This document shows, in pieces, positions 10,837 to 21,067 of a DNA stretch of 27,961 bases (position 1 is its first letter; every line of letters starts with the position of its first letter). Source of the DNA: Cryoendolithus antarcticus (taxonomy: Eukaryota > Ascomycota > Dothideomycetes > Cladosporiales > Cladosporiaceae). A program made the translations under genes and the position numbers. The DNA lies in contig NAJO01000112.1 in assembly GCA_002077065.1 (NCBI GenBank), positions 1 through 27,961 on the forward strand, written 5' to 3'. Under the pieces are notes generated by a model. That model searched no databases, was not told the DNA's origin, and worked only from the letters and a program-made list of their open reading frames with translations.

Positions 10837-11637
10837 ATGCTGTCCTTTACTGTCCTTACCCTCGCACTAGCAGGCGCTTCGACCGCACACTTCGTTCTCA
10901 ACTGGCCCCCGACAGCTGGATTCATTGACGACTCCGAGTCCAACGGACCATGTGGTGGTGCAGTTGTCACAGTGAACAGTAGTGCTCCCGAGGTCCAGGT
11001 CGACCGATTCGCGATACAGGTGCTGAGCACGCATCCTGAAGGTTAGTCCCACTAGTCGGGCAATCATCGCTTCGAGCTGACGACGGTCAGGACAATGGCA
11101 ATTCCGTGCGACCACCGATACGCAGGAGCCGTACAACTGGACCGAGATCGCACCTCTGGTGAACACTGAGGGAGCCGGTATCTTCTGCTTGAACTACATG
11201 TCCGTGCCAAGTTCGTTCGCAGGTTCGAAGGGTATCATTCAGGTCACCGATGGTTCCATCGATGGCACGCTGTATCAAGTGAGCTCTCCGTCGCTTGACG
11301 ACGAAGGAGCATCGTCGCTAATATCGCATAGTGTGCACCAGTGAGCTTCACCAGCGGATCAAATGCGACAATAGGTGAGTTCTGCAAGAACCAGAGCTCA
11401 ACATTCACGGCCAGCTGGTTATCCCAGGACTCCCTGCCCGTGAACGCGTCCGAGTCTGCATCGGCATCTGGAGGAGCATCGAGTACGGTGGCTTCTATGG
11501 GTGGCACGGAGACAGCGTCAGCAACAGCAAGTGCTGCGGCGGCATCATCGTCAGCAGCTGGTGCGGCGCTCGCAATAACAGGCACTGGAGCATTCGTCGC
11601 TGGATTGGGTGCGATTGCGGCGGGTCTTATGCTGTAA
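10837..11637 (+). CDS. BIM1/X325-like GPI-anchored copper-binding protein, 3 exons
   Basis: Exons are 10837-11041, 11091-11278 and 11332-11637, giving 232 residues. A 17-residue signal peptide ends STA and is followed directly by His18 (HFVLNWPPTAGF), which becomes the N-terminal histidine of the mature protein. That is the hallmark of LPMO-related X325/BIM1 proteins, where the N-terminal His, a second His and an acidic residue bind Cu(II). The second His is probably His66 in LSTHPEG (mature residue 49), and Asp122 or Asp126 are acidic candidates. Four cysteines (39, 101, 132, 149) fit two disulfides. A Ser/Ala-rich stalk from about residue 160 and a hydrophobic tail ending AGLML indicate GPI anchoring. 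Known family roles are copper acquisition at the cell surface (Cryptococcus Bim1) rather than polysaccharide cleavage. It is divergent from the metalloreductase, which supports a metal-uptake role. Confidence 0.87.
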
Positions 11638-12574
11638 AAGTGATAGTTCGCAAAGCTAGGTTCATATCTTACAAAACATGCTTGAAGCCAATTGCACATT
11701 ACCGTTGGGTGGCCTCAGTCTGGCGCCCGAAGCTAGCGTCACTGTGATCATGTCCAATCATGTCAGCAGATCGACGATTTAGAACAACTCCCAGTTGCAC
11801 GAAGTCGACGGGTGGCGTCGCGCTGACTGCGGCTGACCGCGAGGACTTCACTTCAGCTTATCTTTTCCTTCGCTGTGCTTGCTTGGCCTTCAAACAATGC
11901 AGTCCTGGCTTCTTGAATCTTCCTGAACGCATACGACACTCCTTCTTCAACTCCGAGCCAATGATCTTGCTGCGATGCCAAGGCGCATCCCAGCTTCCTC
12001 TCCGAGCGAACCTCCGGAATTACTTCCTTCATGACTCTTCCACTCTTGCTTATCGTTAAGCCCGGCCGTCTCCACATCATCGAGCATCGAAGCCTCGCTC
12101 GTGCCTCACAAGCGCCAGAAGAAAGCACCGCTAGCAATGCGGACTAAGCCTCGACAAGCAGGCACCAAAGTCGCAGCGGTCAGTGGATGTGTCACTCTAC
12201 TCGCCTCTGGCTCCAGGATCTCGAGCTCTTCGACCTAAGATCAGTATCTGGCACTTCTCGAGGACATTATTCCCGATCATTCGCCTTGCGCGTTGCAACA
12301 ATGATTTACGAGGCGACTGTCGCGTGCCTCGCGCATCAACATCAAGCAAGGGAGGTGCCTGCGTACCTTGCACCACTGCAGAGCCGCATCTGCCTATCTT
12401 CACAGCGGCGTTCCACGATGGGGTAGTATTCCGAGAGATCTGCGTGAGGTAGGTGCATGAATGACGCAGGTCGCACTTTCCTCACAATCTTTTGAGATGG
12501 TGTTGTTGACGGTCACCTCTGTCCTCTCAAAATTCGTTATATTTCACCTCTAGCATTCTGCATAGTCTTTCGCG
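11638..12574. other. intergenic region upstream of carboxypeptidase
   Basis: About 940 bp between two plus-strand genes. The distal end has TTATAT at 12537-12542, about 35 bp upstream of the next ATG, a plausible TATA or initiator region, preceded by a pyrimidine-rich stretch (12510-12560). Open frames of about 80-100 codons on both strands (for example 11853-12137 minus) have no recognisable domain or partner exons. I do not call a gene here. Confidence 0.45.
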
Positions 12575-14549
12575 ATGTTATTCCTACCTATCCTCGCCCT
12601 CGCGACGAGTGCGGTCGCTCTTACGCGTAATCCAGCCCATGTCAACAAGAGGCATCTTCTTGAGGCGGCCAAACCACGAACGAACCTCAACACCCGCCAA
12701 GCACCTCCGTCCTACAATGGTACCAACACTACATACATCGTCCCACAGAACGCCAACACGACCAAGTTCGCGGTGAACGGATCCGCGCTGCCAGATGTAG
12801 ACTTCGACATTGGGGAGAGCTATGCTGGCTTGATGCCGATCGGCGGCTCGAACAGCTCAGAGATGTATTTCTGGTTCGTGCCATCGGCGAACGAGCTGGC
12901 TGGCGATGAGATCGTCATCTGGCTGAATGGCGGGCCTGGGTGCTCGAGTTTGGAAGGCTTTTTGCAAGAGAATGGACCAGTGCTTTGGGTATGGCTACAG
13001 CAATAGGACGCTGGATCGATCATCGACTGTGAAGCTAAATCTGTCTCCAGCAATACGGCACCTACAAGCCGGTCAGGAACAATTGGGCATGGAGCAACCT
13101 GACAAACATGGTGTGGGTCGAGCAGCCAGCTGGAACTGGCTTCGGCAAACGCGTGGGACCCAAGCCAACGAACGAGATTGAGGTTGCGGCCGAGTTCATG
13201 GGCTTCTGGAAGAACTTTGTGGACACTTTCAGCTTGCACGGCCGGAAGGTGAGTCGTTATTGCCTATCCTGGGGTGACTTTCAGAGTCATGTGCTCATAC
13301 AGGAACTCACAGGTCTACGTTACTGGCGAGAGCTATGCTGGAGATTACGTGCCATACATAGCAGACGCCTTCCATAACGCCACAGATACTGAGTACTACG
13401 GCATTGACTCGATCATGTTCTACGGTACAGACTTCACGCCGACCATGCCTGGTATGCATCGCTAATGTCCACGCAGATCCTTCAGTCTCCTACGACGTCG
13501 TCACGAATGACATTCCTGCCGTGCCTTTCGTGGACGCCCACACCGACCTCTTCAACTTCAACCAGACGTTCATGGACGATATCCACACCCGTTGGGAGAC
13601 TTGCGGCTACAAGGCTTTCTACGAGGAAGCCTTGACATACCCGCCCACAGGCAAGCTGCCTACCCCACCGAACGTCAACGGTGATGAAGTCGGGTGCAAC
13701 ATCTGGAATGACATCTACTATGCTGCTCCTTTGATCAACCCTTGCTGGGATGTGTACCAAGTTGCGACGACTTGTCCGTTGCTGTGGGATGTGCTTGGGT
13801 TTCCTGGCAGCTTCGACTATTTACCGCCAGGTATTCGCTCTCTTTTCGGCGCTGTGGACCCTCGCTGACTTCGCTGCAGGTGCTGAGATCTACTTCAACC
13901 GCGTCAGTCTCATAACCCTCACTTCCTAGCGTCCCCACTGACTCCCTACAGACCGACGTGCAAACCGCCATCAACGCACCCATCCAGCCTTGGGAGGAAT
14001 GTACTAGCGGCGTCTTTGGTAGGTTTCTGTAGCAAATAGTGGAGATCAAGTTACTGACTTCTTGTCACTTCAGCTCGCGGCGGAGACAAGTCGCCCCCTT
14101 CCGGCCTCAGCGTCCTCGGCCGCGTCGTGGAAAAGAACCAGCGCACCATAATCGGCCATGCCCTACTGGATTTTATCCTGCTCTCCGAAGGCACGGAGAT
14201 CATGATACAGAACCTGACTTGGAACGGTGCTCAGGGCTTCTCGTGCAGACAAGACAACGATTTCTACGTGCCCTATCACTCTGAAGGTGACCTGGGGTCC
14301 CTCGGCGGAGCTGGCAACTTCGGTCGCTGGCACGAAGAGCGCGGGCTTACCTTCGTCACCGTGGAATTGAGCGGTCACATGGTCCCACAGTACGCGCCTA
14401 CAGCTGCGTACAGACAGCTCGAATACTTGCTCGGGCGCATCTCCAGCCTCTCGGAGGTGAGTGACTTTACAACGCAGACAGGAGACTACGGCAATGGGTT
14501 CAACTTCACGACTACGAATGTGACGATGTCGATTAGCGAGAAGTTCTAA
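12575..14549 (+). CDS. secreted serine carboxypeptidase, S10 family, 7 exons
   Basis: Removes C-terminal residues from peptides, probably outside the cell or in the vacuole. Exons are 12575-12988, 13051-13248, 13313-13424, 13477-13830, 13880-13902, 13952-14018 and 14074-14549, giving 547 residues; all introns are GT-AG. A signal peptide ([15 protein letters not shown]) is followed by a short pro-like segment with dibasic KR. S10 signatures are [10 protein letters not shown] (oxyanion hole, 116-125), [19 protein letters not shown] (catalytic Ser211), GHALLDFIL (likely catalytic Asp422), and [15 protein letters not shown] (catalytic His491). Several NxT/NxS sites fit glycosylation. The fifth exon is only 23 nt but is needed to link LPPG to [10 protein letters not shown]. 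This matches the carboxypeptidase S1-like fungal subfamily, in which the Asp lies in GH.LLDF. No regulatory site is evident. Confidence 0.94.
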
Positions 14550-15583
14550 ATGAAGGAAGGCTTGGCGGCTCATGCCCGCCCTTGGATGGACAGTTAGTCG
14601 CTGGGCGCAATTGTATGAATCAATTAGACCCAAGTACTGTTATCGTAGACGAAGTATTCGTGTCCCCAAGTCGTCACCCACAAGTCCCCATATTCGAAAT
14701 CCTGATCAGCACGTGACGCCAAGACTCAGCACCTTTTACTGGGGTGATGGGCAACCTCAGGCACGAGCAAAATGTACAGACACAGGTACAAGCTGAAACA
14801 CATGCACGCAGCACGCTGTTGTGCTACAGCTCTGCCATTGGGAAGCTTGACCTGCATGCGTGATGGTGGGATGGCCGTGGATACGATCTCCTAGCTGCAG
14901 CTTGCAGACCGGTGGCGCTTCTGATTACGCGTCTTGTCACTTGGCAAGGTAGAATGTGGATAAGAGCGGGACGATGTTGGACATCCATGAGAAGACAGTC
15001 TGCTACCGTAAGGCTCAATGATGTACTCGTACTAGCACAGCGCCCAGCGAGGTTGTCGTGGACACGTGTGCATCATGTGCAGGGTCGTAAATCCGCTCGT
15101 GCTGCTTAGGAGAATTAAGCTCATCGATAGCGTCTGCCAGGCACGTTCCTTGATCGCCTCTGTGTCCGAGCTTGCGCTATCCGTGAACGACGCCAGGATT
15201 TTCCCCTTCCCGTACGCGGATGGTGATGCACGACCAACGGCGACGGCGGTGACGGTGACAGTGACATCTGCACGTGGAGGCGGAGGACGACGGAAGGTCG
15301 TGCAATTGTCCTTTCACCTCTCACGTGTCTGCCTTGTGTCACTGTTCCACCAACCGCAGCTCCAGCACGTTCTTGCAGCCTGGCGCGCGTGGTCGTTAAA
15401 TTGATATTGCCATTCAGCAGCTCCTTCCCAGCCACTCGCTTCGTGCCTACCTCACTCGCTATCTCCACTGCTGCTTGTTTCCCTCGGCACGCTTGGCATT
15501 GCGCTCCTTGGGCCGGACATCTGAGACCACACCTCACTGTCGCTACCTGATCTGGATGTGCGCAAGGCTGGAATAGCGTCTCG
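14550..15583. other. intergenic region upstream of BST1
   Basis: About 1 kb between two plus-strand genes. It holds CACGTG palindromes at 14710-14715, 15063-15068 and 15322-15327. The 200 bp before the BST1 ATG are C/T-rich, as in many fungal housekeeping promoters and leaders. An open antisense frame (15121-16038, minus, 305 codons) spans this region and the BST1 start. It is Arg/Ser/Cys-rich and resembles nothing, so I treat it as a shadow. Confidence 0.45.
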
Positions 15584-18500
15584 ATGCGGAGACGACCCTC
15601 AGGCTCAGCCGAGGACGAGGAGGACGCGACTGAGCCGACTCCTGTGCCACAGCTGGGACTGTCGCCCAGGCCGAATGGGACGGGAGAATTGCGCACAATA
15701 GGAGATGTGCCTGAGATAAGGTCGACGCCGCCACGGCGGCAGAACCGGAAACCTAGCAAGGAATTGGATGGGAGCCCTACACAATGGCTGCGCACTGAGG
15801 TGCCGCACATGCGTACCACACCAGAAAGTCCAATCACCACACCAGAGCCGCCGGCAGCGATGCTCGAACGCCATCGTCGTACACGGCAGCAACAGAGGAA
15901 CCCTTGGGCATGTTCGCTGCTCACACTCGCTACCAGTGTCTTCGCGATTGGTCTGCTAGTCACGATCTTGCACTCGTTTTTGAACCGGCAGCAGGATCCC
16001 AAGGGTTGCGCTATGTCATACATGAGACCAGCCTTCACTCGCTACTCAGACTTTGACACCGAGCACACTCGTTTCGCGAGCAAGTACTCACTATACTTGT
16101 ACAGAGAAGGCGGCGTGGACGAGGACACGAGGGTCAAGGGCATACCGGTGCTGTTCGTGCCGGGCAATGCTGGAAGCTACAAGCAGGTCCGTCCGATTGC
16201 CGCGGAGGCGGCGCACTACTTCCACGATACACTGCGACTGGACTTAGGAGCAGCTGCTGATGGCAAGGCACCTTTAGACGTCTTCTCAGTGGACTTCAAT
16301 GAGGACATTACTGCTTTCCATGGAGAGACACTGCTCGAGCAGGCAGAGTATCTGAACGAAGCTGTGGCATTCATCTTGGCACTCTACCATCAGCCTGGTC
16401 GCTCACTGCGAGAGCCTGGACTGCCTCTACCGAAGGCTGTCATGATCTTGGGTCACTCCATGGGTGGCGTGGTGGCACGGACCATGCTCACCTTGCCAAA
16501 CTACCAGGAACACACCGTCAACACGATTATCACACTTTCAGCGCCACACGCCCGCGCTCCCATTTCGGTCGACGCCGAAATGGTCAGCGTCTACGGCGAT
16601 GTCAACAGGTTCTGGAGGCAGTCTTACTCACAGGTGCCGACACATCAGAACCCACTGGCGGACATCACATTGATCTCGATAGCTGGTGGTGGTCTAGACA
16701 CCATGATTCCATCCGAGTACACTAGTGTCACGTCACTTGTACCGGAAACGCACGGCTTCACGGTCTTCACATCGAGCATCCCCAATGTCTGGACCGGAAT
16801 GGACCATCTTGCAATCATGTGGTGCGATCAATTTCGGAAAGCACTTGTGCGTGCGATCTTCGACGTCGTTGATTCGAGACGGGCTGCGCAAACCAAAGTG
16901 CAGAACGAGCGCATTGGCGCGATCAGAAAGCGACTCTTGACTGGAATGGAGCCGGTCGTGGAGAAGGCAATACTCGCTCAAGAACTGGACACCCGTCTTA
17001 CAATCGCGGAGGACACTGACGGCGTATTGAGTGCGGGCGAGCGACTGGTCCTTCGTTCTCACGGTGCAGCGAAGGACACGAAAGCGCACCTACTGCCAGT
17101 CCCGGTGCAGCCATTTGCAGCTGGAAGCAAGTTCACGTTGCTTACGAACCAAGTCCTCGACACCGGTAATGATGCCGGGTCACTTGTGGTCCTTCTATGT
17201 AGCGAGCTGCCAATCCAGTCGGGCATGACCTTTCCACACAGTCTGGACCTTTCAGGAGACGAGCCCATCGGCAGCCAGCTGGCATGCAAGAACGCTGCTG
17301 TTGATCAGATCATGCTGCCGGCCTCCACAAACGAATCCGCAAATGCCTTCGATGATACCAAGCCTTTCTCGTATTTACAGTTCGACCTGCTAGACATTGC
17401 AGAGCATGACTTTGTCGCTGTTATCGAGAAAGCGTCGGAAGAGTCACATGGATGGCTGATTGCCGAGTTCATCACTGGCGCAATGTCGTCTGTGACCGTC
17501 AGCAAGGGTCATCATGAGCTCCTCGCCCAAGGCTTGACAGTCCAGCTTCCAGCATCTCGAGCGATGATGAGTGAGCTCAAGATCCCCGAGATACACTCGA
17601 CGCTGTTTGCATACCGCTTCGCGATTGAGCGACAGCCTTGCGACCGCTTCGAAGAGAGCTTTACGCCGCTACTTCGACAATACATTGCTGAGCCATACGA
17701 AAGCAAGTTCTTCGTCAACGCCAAAGGTGGCAATATCAACGTGCATGGTCTCTCGCCTTATATGCCGCCGCCCCTTCGTGGCGGTGGCGCGACTGATGGT
17801 CTGAGTCTGACCATATGGAGCGACCCGGTCTGCAACTCGACGGTCAACATCTCGCTCCATGTGGATGTCCTGGGCAGTGCAGGCAAGCTGGTGATGCGAT
17901 ATCGTACTGTGTTCGCCGCCTTCCCGCTGCTGGTAATGCTCATTGTAATGAGAAAGCAGATGAAGGTGTATGACACGACAGGTAAGTCTTGCATCTTGAC
18001 TATGACACATAACATTACTAATCCAGTCCAGGCGTCTTCATGTCCTTTTCATCCGCCATGGACGTCTGTCTCCGCACCTCCCTCCCCTTCGTCTTCATCG
18101 CCTTGAGTTTCTTGGCGGTGTCCCTCTCCAAAGCCGCTCAAGGCTCTTGGACTCGATCCTGGCTCTCCCTCATCACCACTTCCGCAAAGGCTGTCGACTT
18201 TAATGTTCATGATCTTCTTCTGGGTACACAGGACCCGTTCTTTTGGTTTCTGGTGCCGCTTTTCGGCATAATAAGCATTGGGATAATAATAGCTGGCAAC
18301 TACGCTATCACAGCGCTGTTGCATACGCTCGCGTTTGTGTATGGCAGGGTGAGCGGTGGACTAGGAAGGCAGAATGAAGCTCAGTACGTTCCCTGTGCCT
18401 CGTATTCGCGTCCCCCGACACTGACGAGTCTAGTAGTCGCACAACAATCCCCTTCTCCTCCGGCCCTCGCCACCGAATTCTGATCACGACTTTGCTGGGC

Positions 18501-19135
18501 CTCCTCATGACAACACTAATACCCTATCAACTCGCCTACCTACTCCTCACCTTTCTCCACTTCTCTACAGCTGTCCGTGCCCTCCGCTCCGCTCGTGACA
18601 CCAATTCTAGCGCCGACTACAACTTCTACAACTACACTCACACTCTACTGGTGCTCATGCTCTGGGTGCTGCCGATAAATCTCCCCACACTGGTGATCTG
18701 GAGCCACAACCTCGCTGTGAGGTGGCTCACGAGCTTCAGCGCGCAGATGAATCTGTTGGCTATTGTCCCGATCGTCGCAATAGTAGAGCTGGCTGGAAGG
18801 CGCGAGATGGTGGGGCGAACAACGGGGAGGTGAGTCTGCTTTGCCGTCTGATCATCACAAGGCAAAAACACTGACATGACTGCAGAGCGCGACACCTTAC
18901 CAACGTGCTGATCTTCCTTGCGGCGCTCTACGCAGCGGTGTACGGCGTCACATACGCTTACAGACTCCACCATATCCTCAATCTGCTCGCCGCCTGGCTG
19001 GTCCTATTGCATTTTGGACAGAAAGGTTTTGCGGCAGCAGTGCCATGGAGTGTTCCCGTAGACGGCACGCCGCAAACACCACCGGTTCCGGAGAAGGCTA
19101 GAAAAGCAGAGAGCGATATAAAGAAGCGACCTTGA
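15584..19135 (+). CDS. BST1: GPI inositol-deacylase (PGAP1/Bst1), 4 exons
   Basis: An ER membrane lipase that removes the acyl chain from the inositol of GPI-anchored proteins, promoting their ER exit and quality control. Exons are 15584-17981, 18032-18383, 18434-18829 and 18886-19135, giving 1131 residues, close to the usual size of fungal Bst1. A cytosolic Pro/Arg-rich N-terminus of about 110 residues leads to one TM segment (LLTLATSVFAIGLLVTIL). The PGAP1 alpha/beta hydrolase domain follows: KYSLYLYREG, GIPVLFVPGNAGSYKQVR, DVFSVDFNEDITAFHG and LGHSMGGVVART with nucleophile Ser292. Several hydrophobic segments fill the C-terminal third (for example FVFIALSFLAVSL, FFWFLVPLFGIISIGIII). The third exon restores the frame for PFSSGPRHRILITT. 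Intron 2 ends in a tandem TAGTAG acceptor. The start is the first ATG in frame. Convergent with SPC24. Confidence 0.94.
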
Positions 19136-19390
19136 CGACCTCAGGGAGGTCATGCTGTTGCATAGAGGCTACGGCCAGCATAATGTACATACAAAGTCCG
19201 CCGACGCAGATACAGGCTGGGTAGACGTAATGAGTAATTTGTAGTAATTATACAACACCAGAGCCACAGAAAGCACGACTTGCCACCGGAAATGTCCTGA
19301 ATCCTGAATGCCTGTCGTGAAGATCGACCAATTCCCATCGTTTGCCAAGTGTAAAGCTGTCCGCTTGTCGCAAATGCCACATCACCTCGG
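19136..19390. other. convergent 3' intergenic region BST1 / SPC24
   Basis: About 255 bp between two convergent stop codons, rather AT-rich (for example GTAATTATACAACACC near 19243-19258), consistent with two 3' UTRs and poly(A) signals. No gene is seen. Confidence 0.45.
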
Positions 19391-19978
19391 TCATCCCATC
19401 GCGGCCCAAACATCCTCCCTCGCCACCCTCGCCCCATCACCTCCCAGCACCCGCACATCTCCCCTCTCAACATCCCTCACGATGACCCTTCCCCAGCTTC
19501 CCGTCCCCCCCATCCTCTCAACCTCCACGCCCAAACCCCTCAGCACACAGAGCTTCAACACAACCTCATCCTCCGCCTCCTCTCCCCTCCTCACGCCACC
19601 CTCCGGCCCTTCTCGCTCCAGCTGCTCGATCTGCGCATTGGTACTGCTAAGCTCAGATTGTAGCCGCTCAGTCTCGATCTCGGTGTCGTAGGCTGACTTC
19701 GCGGTGCGGAACTTTTCGCCGTCTAGAGCTAGGATTGAAGAGGCGTGGGCGCCGGCATTGTGGTGCGTTTCCTCATACTCTCGCTGTGTCTGCAGAGCAT
19801 TGAGACGGCGGGAGAGGTTCTTCAGGCTGCGTTGTTGGGTTTGGAGGGAGCTTTGGCGCGTGGCGTGGAGGGAGCTGAGGGACTGGGTAATTCGAGCAAG
19901 GCTTTCTCGATCTGGGTGAATCTTGAACTGCGTCGTGGTCTCCCTGATCAGTCCAACCGGGCTCTCGTCGAACAACAT
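19391..19978 (-). CDS. SPC24: kinetochore protein Spc24 (Ndc80 complex)
   Basis: An intronless gene of 195 residues. Spc24 pairs with Spc25 and anchors the Ndc80 complex to the inner kinetochore. The N-terminus MLFDESPVGLIRETT matches the conserved start of fungal Spc24 (M-L-x-D/E-E-x-P-x-x-L-I). A long coiled coil, about residues 25-130, contains LSRRLNALQTQ, THASSILALDGEKFR and IETERLQSELSS, all family-like. A small globular C-terminal domain follows (EVVLKLCVLRGLGVEVE, VIVRDVERGDV). Length is normal. Local sequence is GC-rich, with many repeated GAG/CTC runs in the last third. It is divergent from FIS1 across 417 bp. I recognise it from the overall pattern of conserved blocks, not from any single catalytic motif. 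Confidence 0.88.
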   Translation of the reverse strand: MLFDESPVGLIRETTTQFKIHPDRESLARITQSLSSLHATRQSSLQTQQRSLKNLSRRLNALQTQREYEETHHNAGAHASSILALDGEKFRTAKSAYDTEIETERLQSELSSTNAQIEQLEREGPEGGVRRGEEAEDEVVLKLCVLRGLGVEVERMGGTGSWGRVIVRDVERGDVRVLGGDGARVAREDVWAAMG

Positions 19979-20395
19979 GGCTCCGGTTGTAGTTTGCGAA
20001 TGTATGTAGTGCGTGGTTTAGTGCAGTTGGTGACTGCTATCTGGATTCGCGTGGTGGCTTGGCCAAGGACTCCCAAGTGAGCGCGTCGAATACCGCAATC
20101 GCGAAGCCTCGTGTAATGTCTTCAGATCGAGCGGATTAGTGTGATGTGTGTCGTGTGTATGTGTCGGCGATATCGAATGGGACTATCTTTTCCTGTTTAA
20201 CACCGCGAAATCGACTGTTGATCAACACGCGGATGACCCCGCAACGAAGCCGAACCCTAACCCTAATATAGAGGTGACCTCACATGTGGCGCAAACGTGG
20301 CGTTACCTCGTGGCCACGCGCAGGCGACCACATGTGAATTGCACACAATCCATGCGCGTATCCGTCCTCGCGCCCATCTCACCAACAAAGCTGCC
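19979..20395. promoter_or_regulatory. divergent promoter region SPC24 / FIS1
   Basis: A 417-bp region holding two tandem telomere-type repeats (AACCCTAACCCTAA, 20253-20266) and a pair of CACATGTG palindromes (20281-20288 and 20329-20336). The pair is embedded in a 10-bp inverted repeat, TCACATGTGG / CCACATGTGA. These lie 60-145 bp upstream of the FIS1 ATG. Telobox and E-box-like elements are known binding sites for Myb-type (Tbf1/Teb1) and bHLH factors in yeasts. Function here is inferred. Confidence 0.45.
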
Positions 20396-21067
20396 ATGAC
20401 ATCCGACAAGCTGCCCTACGCTGCCGACGCTGAAAGGGAAGTATACTCGACCTCTCGAACCCGGCTTTACGAAGCCTTTCGAAACCCACGATTCCCAGGC
20501 CTTAGACTAATCTTCTTGCAGCCCGCTCAAAGACTCGGAACTTGCAGTGCTACGATCACAGTACGAGAAGGAGGATCCGTATCCTTCGCTACAAACGAAG
20601 TTCAACTATGCGTGGGGCTTGATCAAGAGTTCCACACGGCAAGATCAGCAAGATGGTGTGAGACTACTCTCGGAGATCTTCCGCGCATCACCAGATCGAC
20701 GGCGAGAGTGCCTCTACTACCTTGGCCTAGGAAACTACAAGTAAGACTCGACTGAGCTGGAACGATGGGGAAGAGGTTGTAAAGTCAACGAAGCGGGCGA
20801 GCGAGCGAGTGCCGCTCGGAGGGGACCGAGAGCCTTTGTACTGACAGCGATATGCACAGACTCGGCAACTACGCGGAGGCGCGACGGTACAATGACTCTC
20901 TACTCGAGATCGAGAGTGGAAACATGCAGGCTCAAAGTCTGAGAGATTTGATCGAGGACAAAGTCGCGAAGGAGGGCTTGTACGGCGTTGCGATCGTGGG
21001 AGGTCTGGCGGTGGCAGCTGGTGTCGTGGGTGGTCTCATCATGCGAAGTGCGCAAAGGAAGAGATGA
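20396..21067 (+). CDS. FIS1: mitochondrial fission protein Fis1, 3 exons, odd first donor
   Basis: A tail-anchored outer mitochondrial (and peroxisomal) membrane protein that recruits the dynamin fission machinery. Proposed exons are 20396-20436, 20522-20740 and 20860-21067, giving 155 residues, the normal Fis1 length. The N-terminus [13 protein letters not shown] is followed by [18 protein letters not shown] and a TPR-like bundle ([43 protein letters not shown]). A C-terminal anchor ([20 protein letters not shown]) and a basic tail RSAQRKR complete it. Joining exon 1 to exon 2 in frame requires cutting after GAAAG, so the first intron would start GGAAGT instead of GTAAGT. The nearby GT at 20441 gives the wrong frame. 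Intron 2 is a normal GT-AG. Identity is certain; the splice is the odd part. It is convergent with the IRC3-like gene (94 bp). Confidence 0.92.
20437..20521 (+). other. FIS1 intron 1 with apparent GG-AG boundaries
   Basis: The proposed intron of 85 nt starts GGAAGTATAC, which differs from a perfect donor GTAAGTATAC at position +2 only. It ends CTAATCTTCTTGCAG, with a good branch point and acceptor. The canonical alternative GTATAC (20441) leaves a 45-nt exon in phase 0, while exon 2 needs phase 2. A canonical joining exists to the AG at 20561, but it deletes 13 conserved residues. Confidence 0.6.

Noticed and set aside
11853..12137. 94-codon minus-strand frame between the BIM1-like gene and the carboxypeptidase
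   Set aside because: The composition is protein-like in its second half, but I see no domain, no partner exon and no promoter, so I could not support a gene.
14710..15327. Three CACGTG palindromes upstream of BST1 (also 4270 and 10800)
   Set aside because: A 6-mer of this GC content is expected by chance several times in 28 kb, and no spacing pattern or shared function links the sites.
15121..16038. 305-codon open frame on the minus strand over the BST1 promoter and first exon
   Set aside because: Arg/Ser/Cys-rich with no recognisable domain. It lies antisense to clearly coding BST1 sequence, so it is a GC-driven shadow frame.
20297..20755. 152-codon plus-strand frame across FIS1 exon 1, intron 1 and exon 2
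   Set aside because: It reads the FIS1 start correctly, then runs through the intron and translates exon 2 in the wrong frame. The Fis1 motifs are in another frame.
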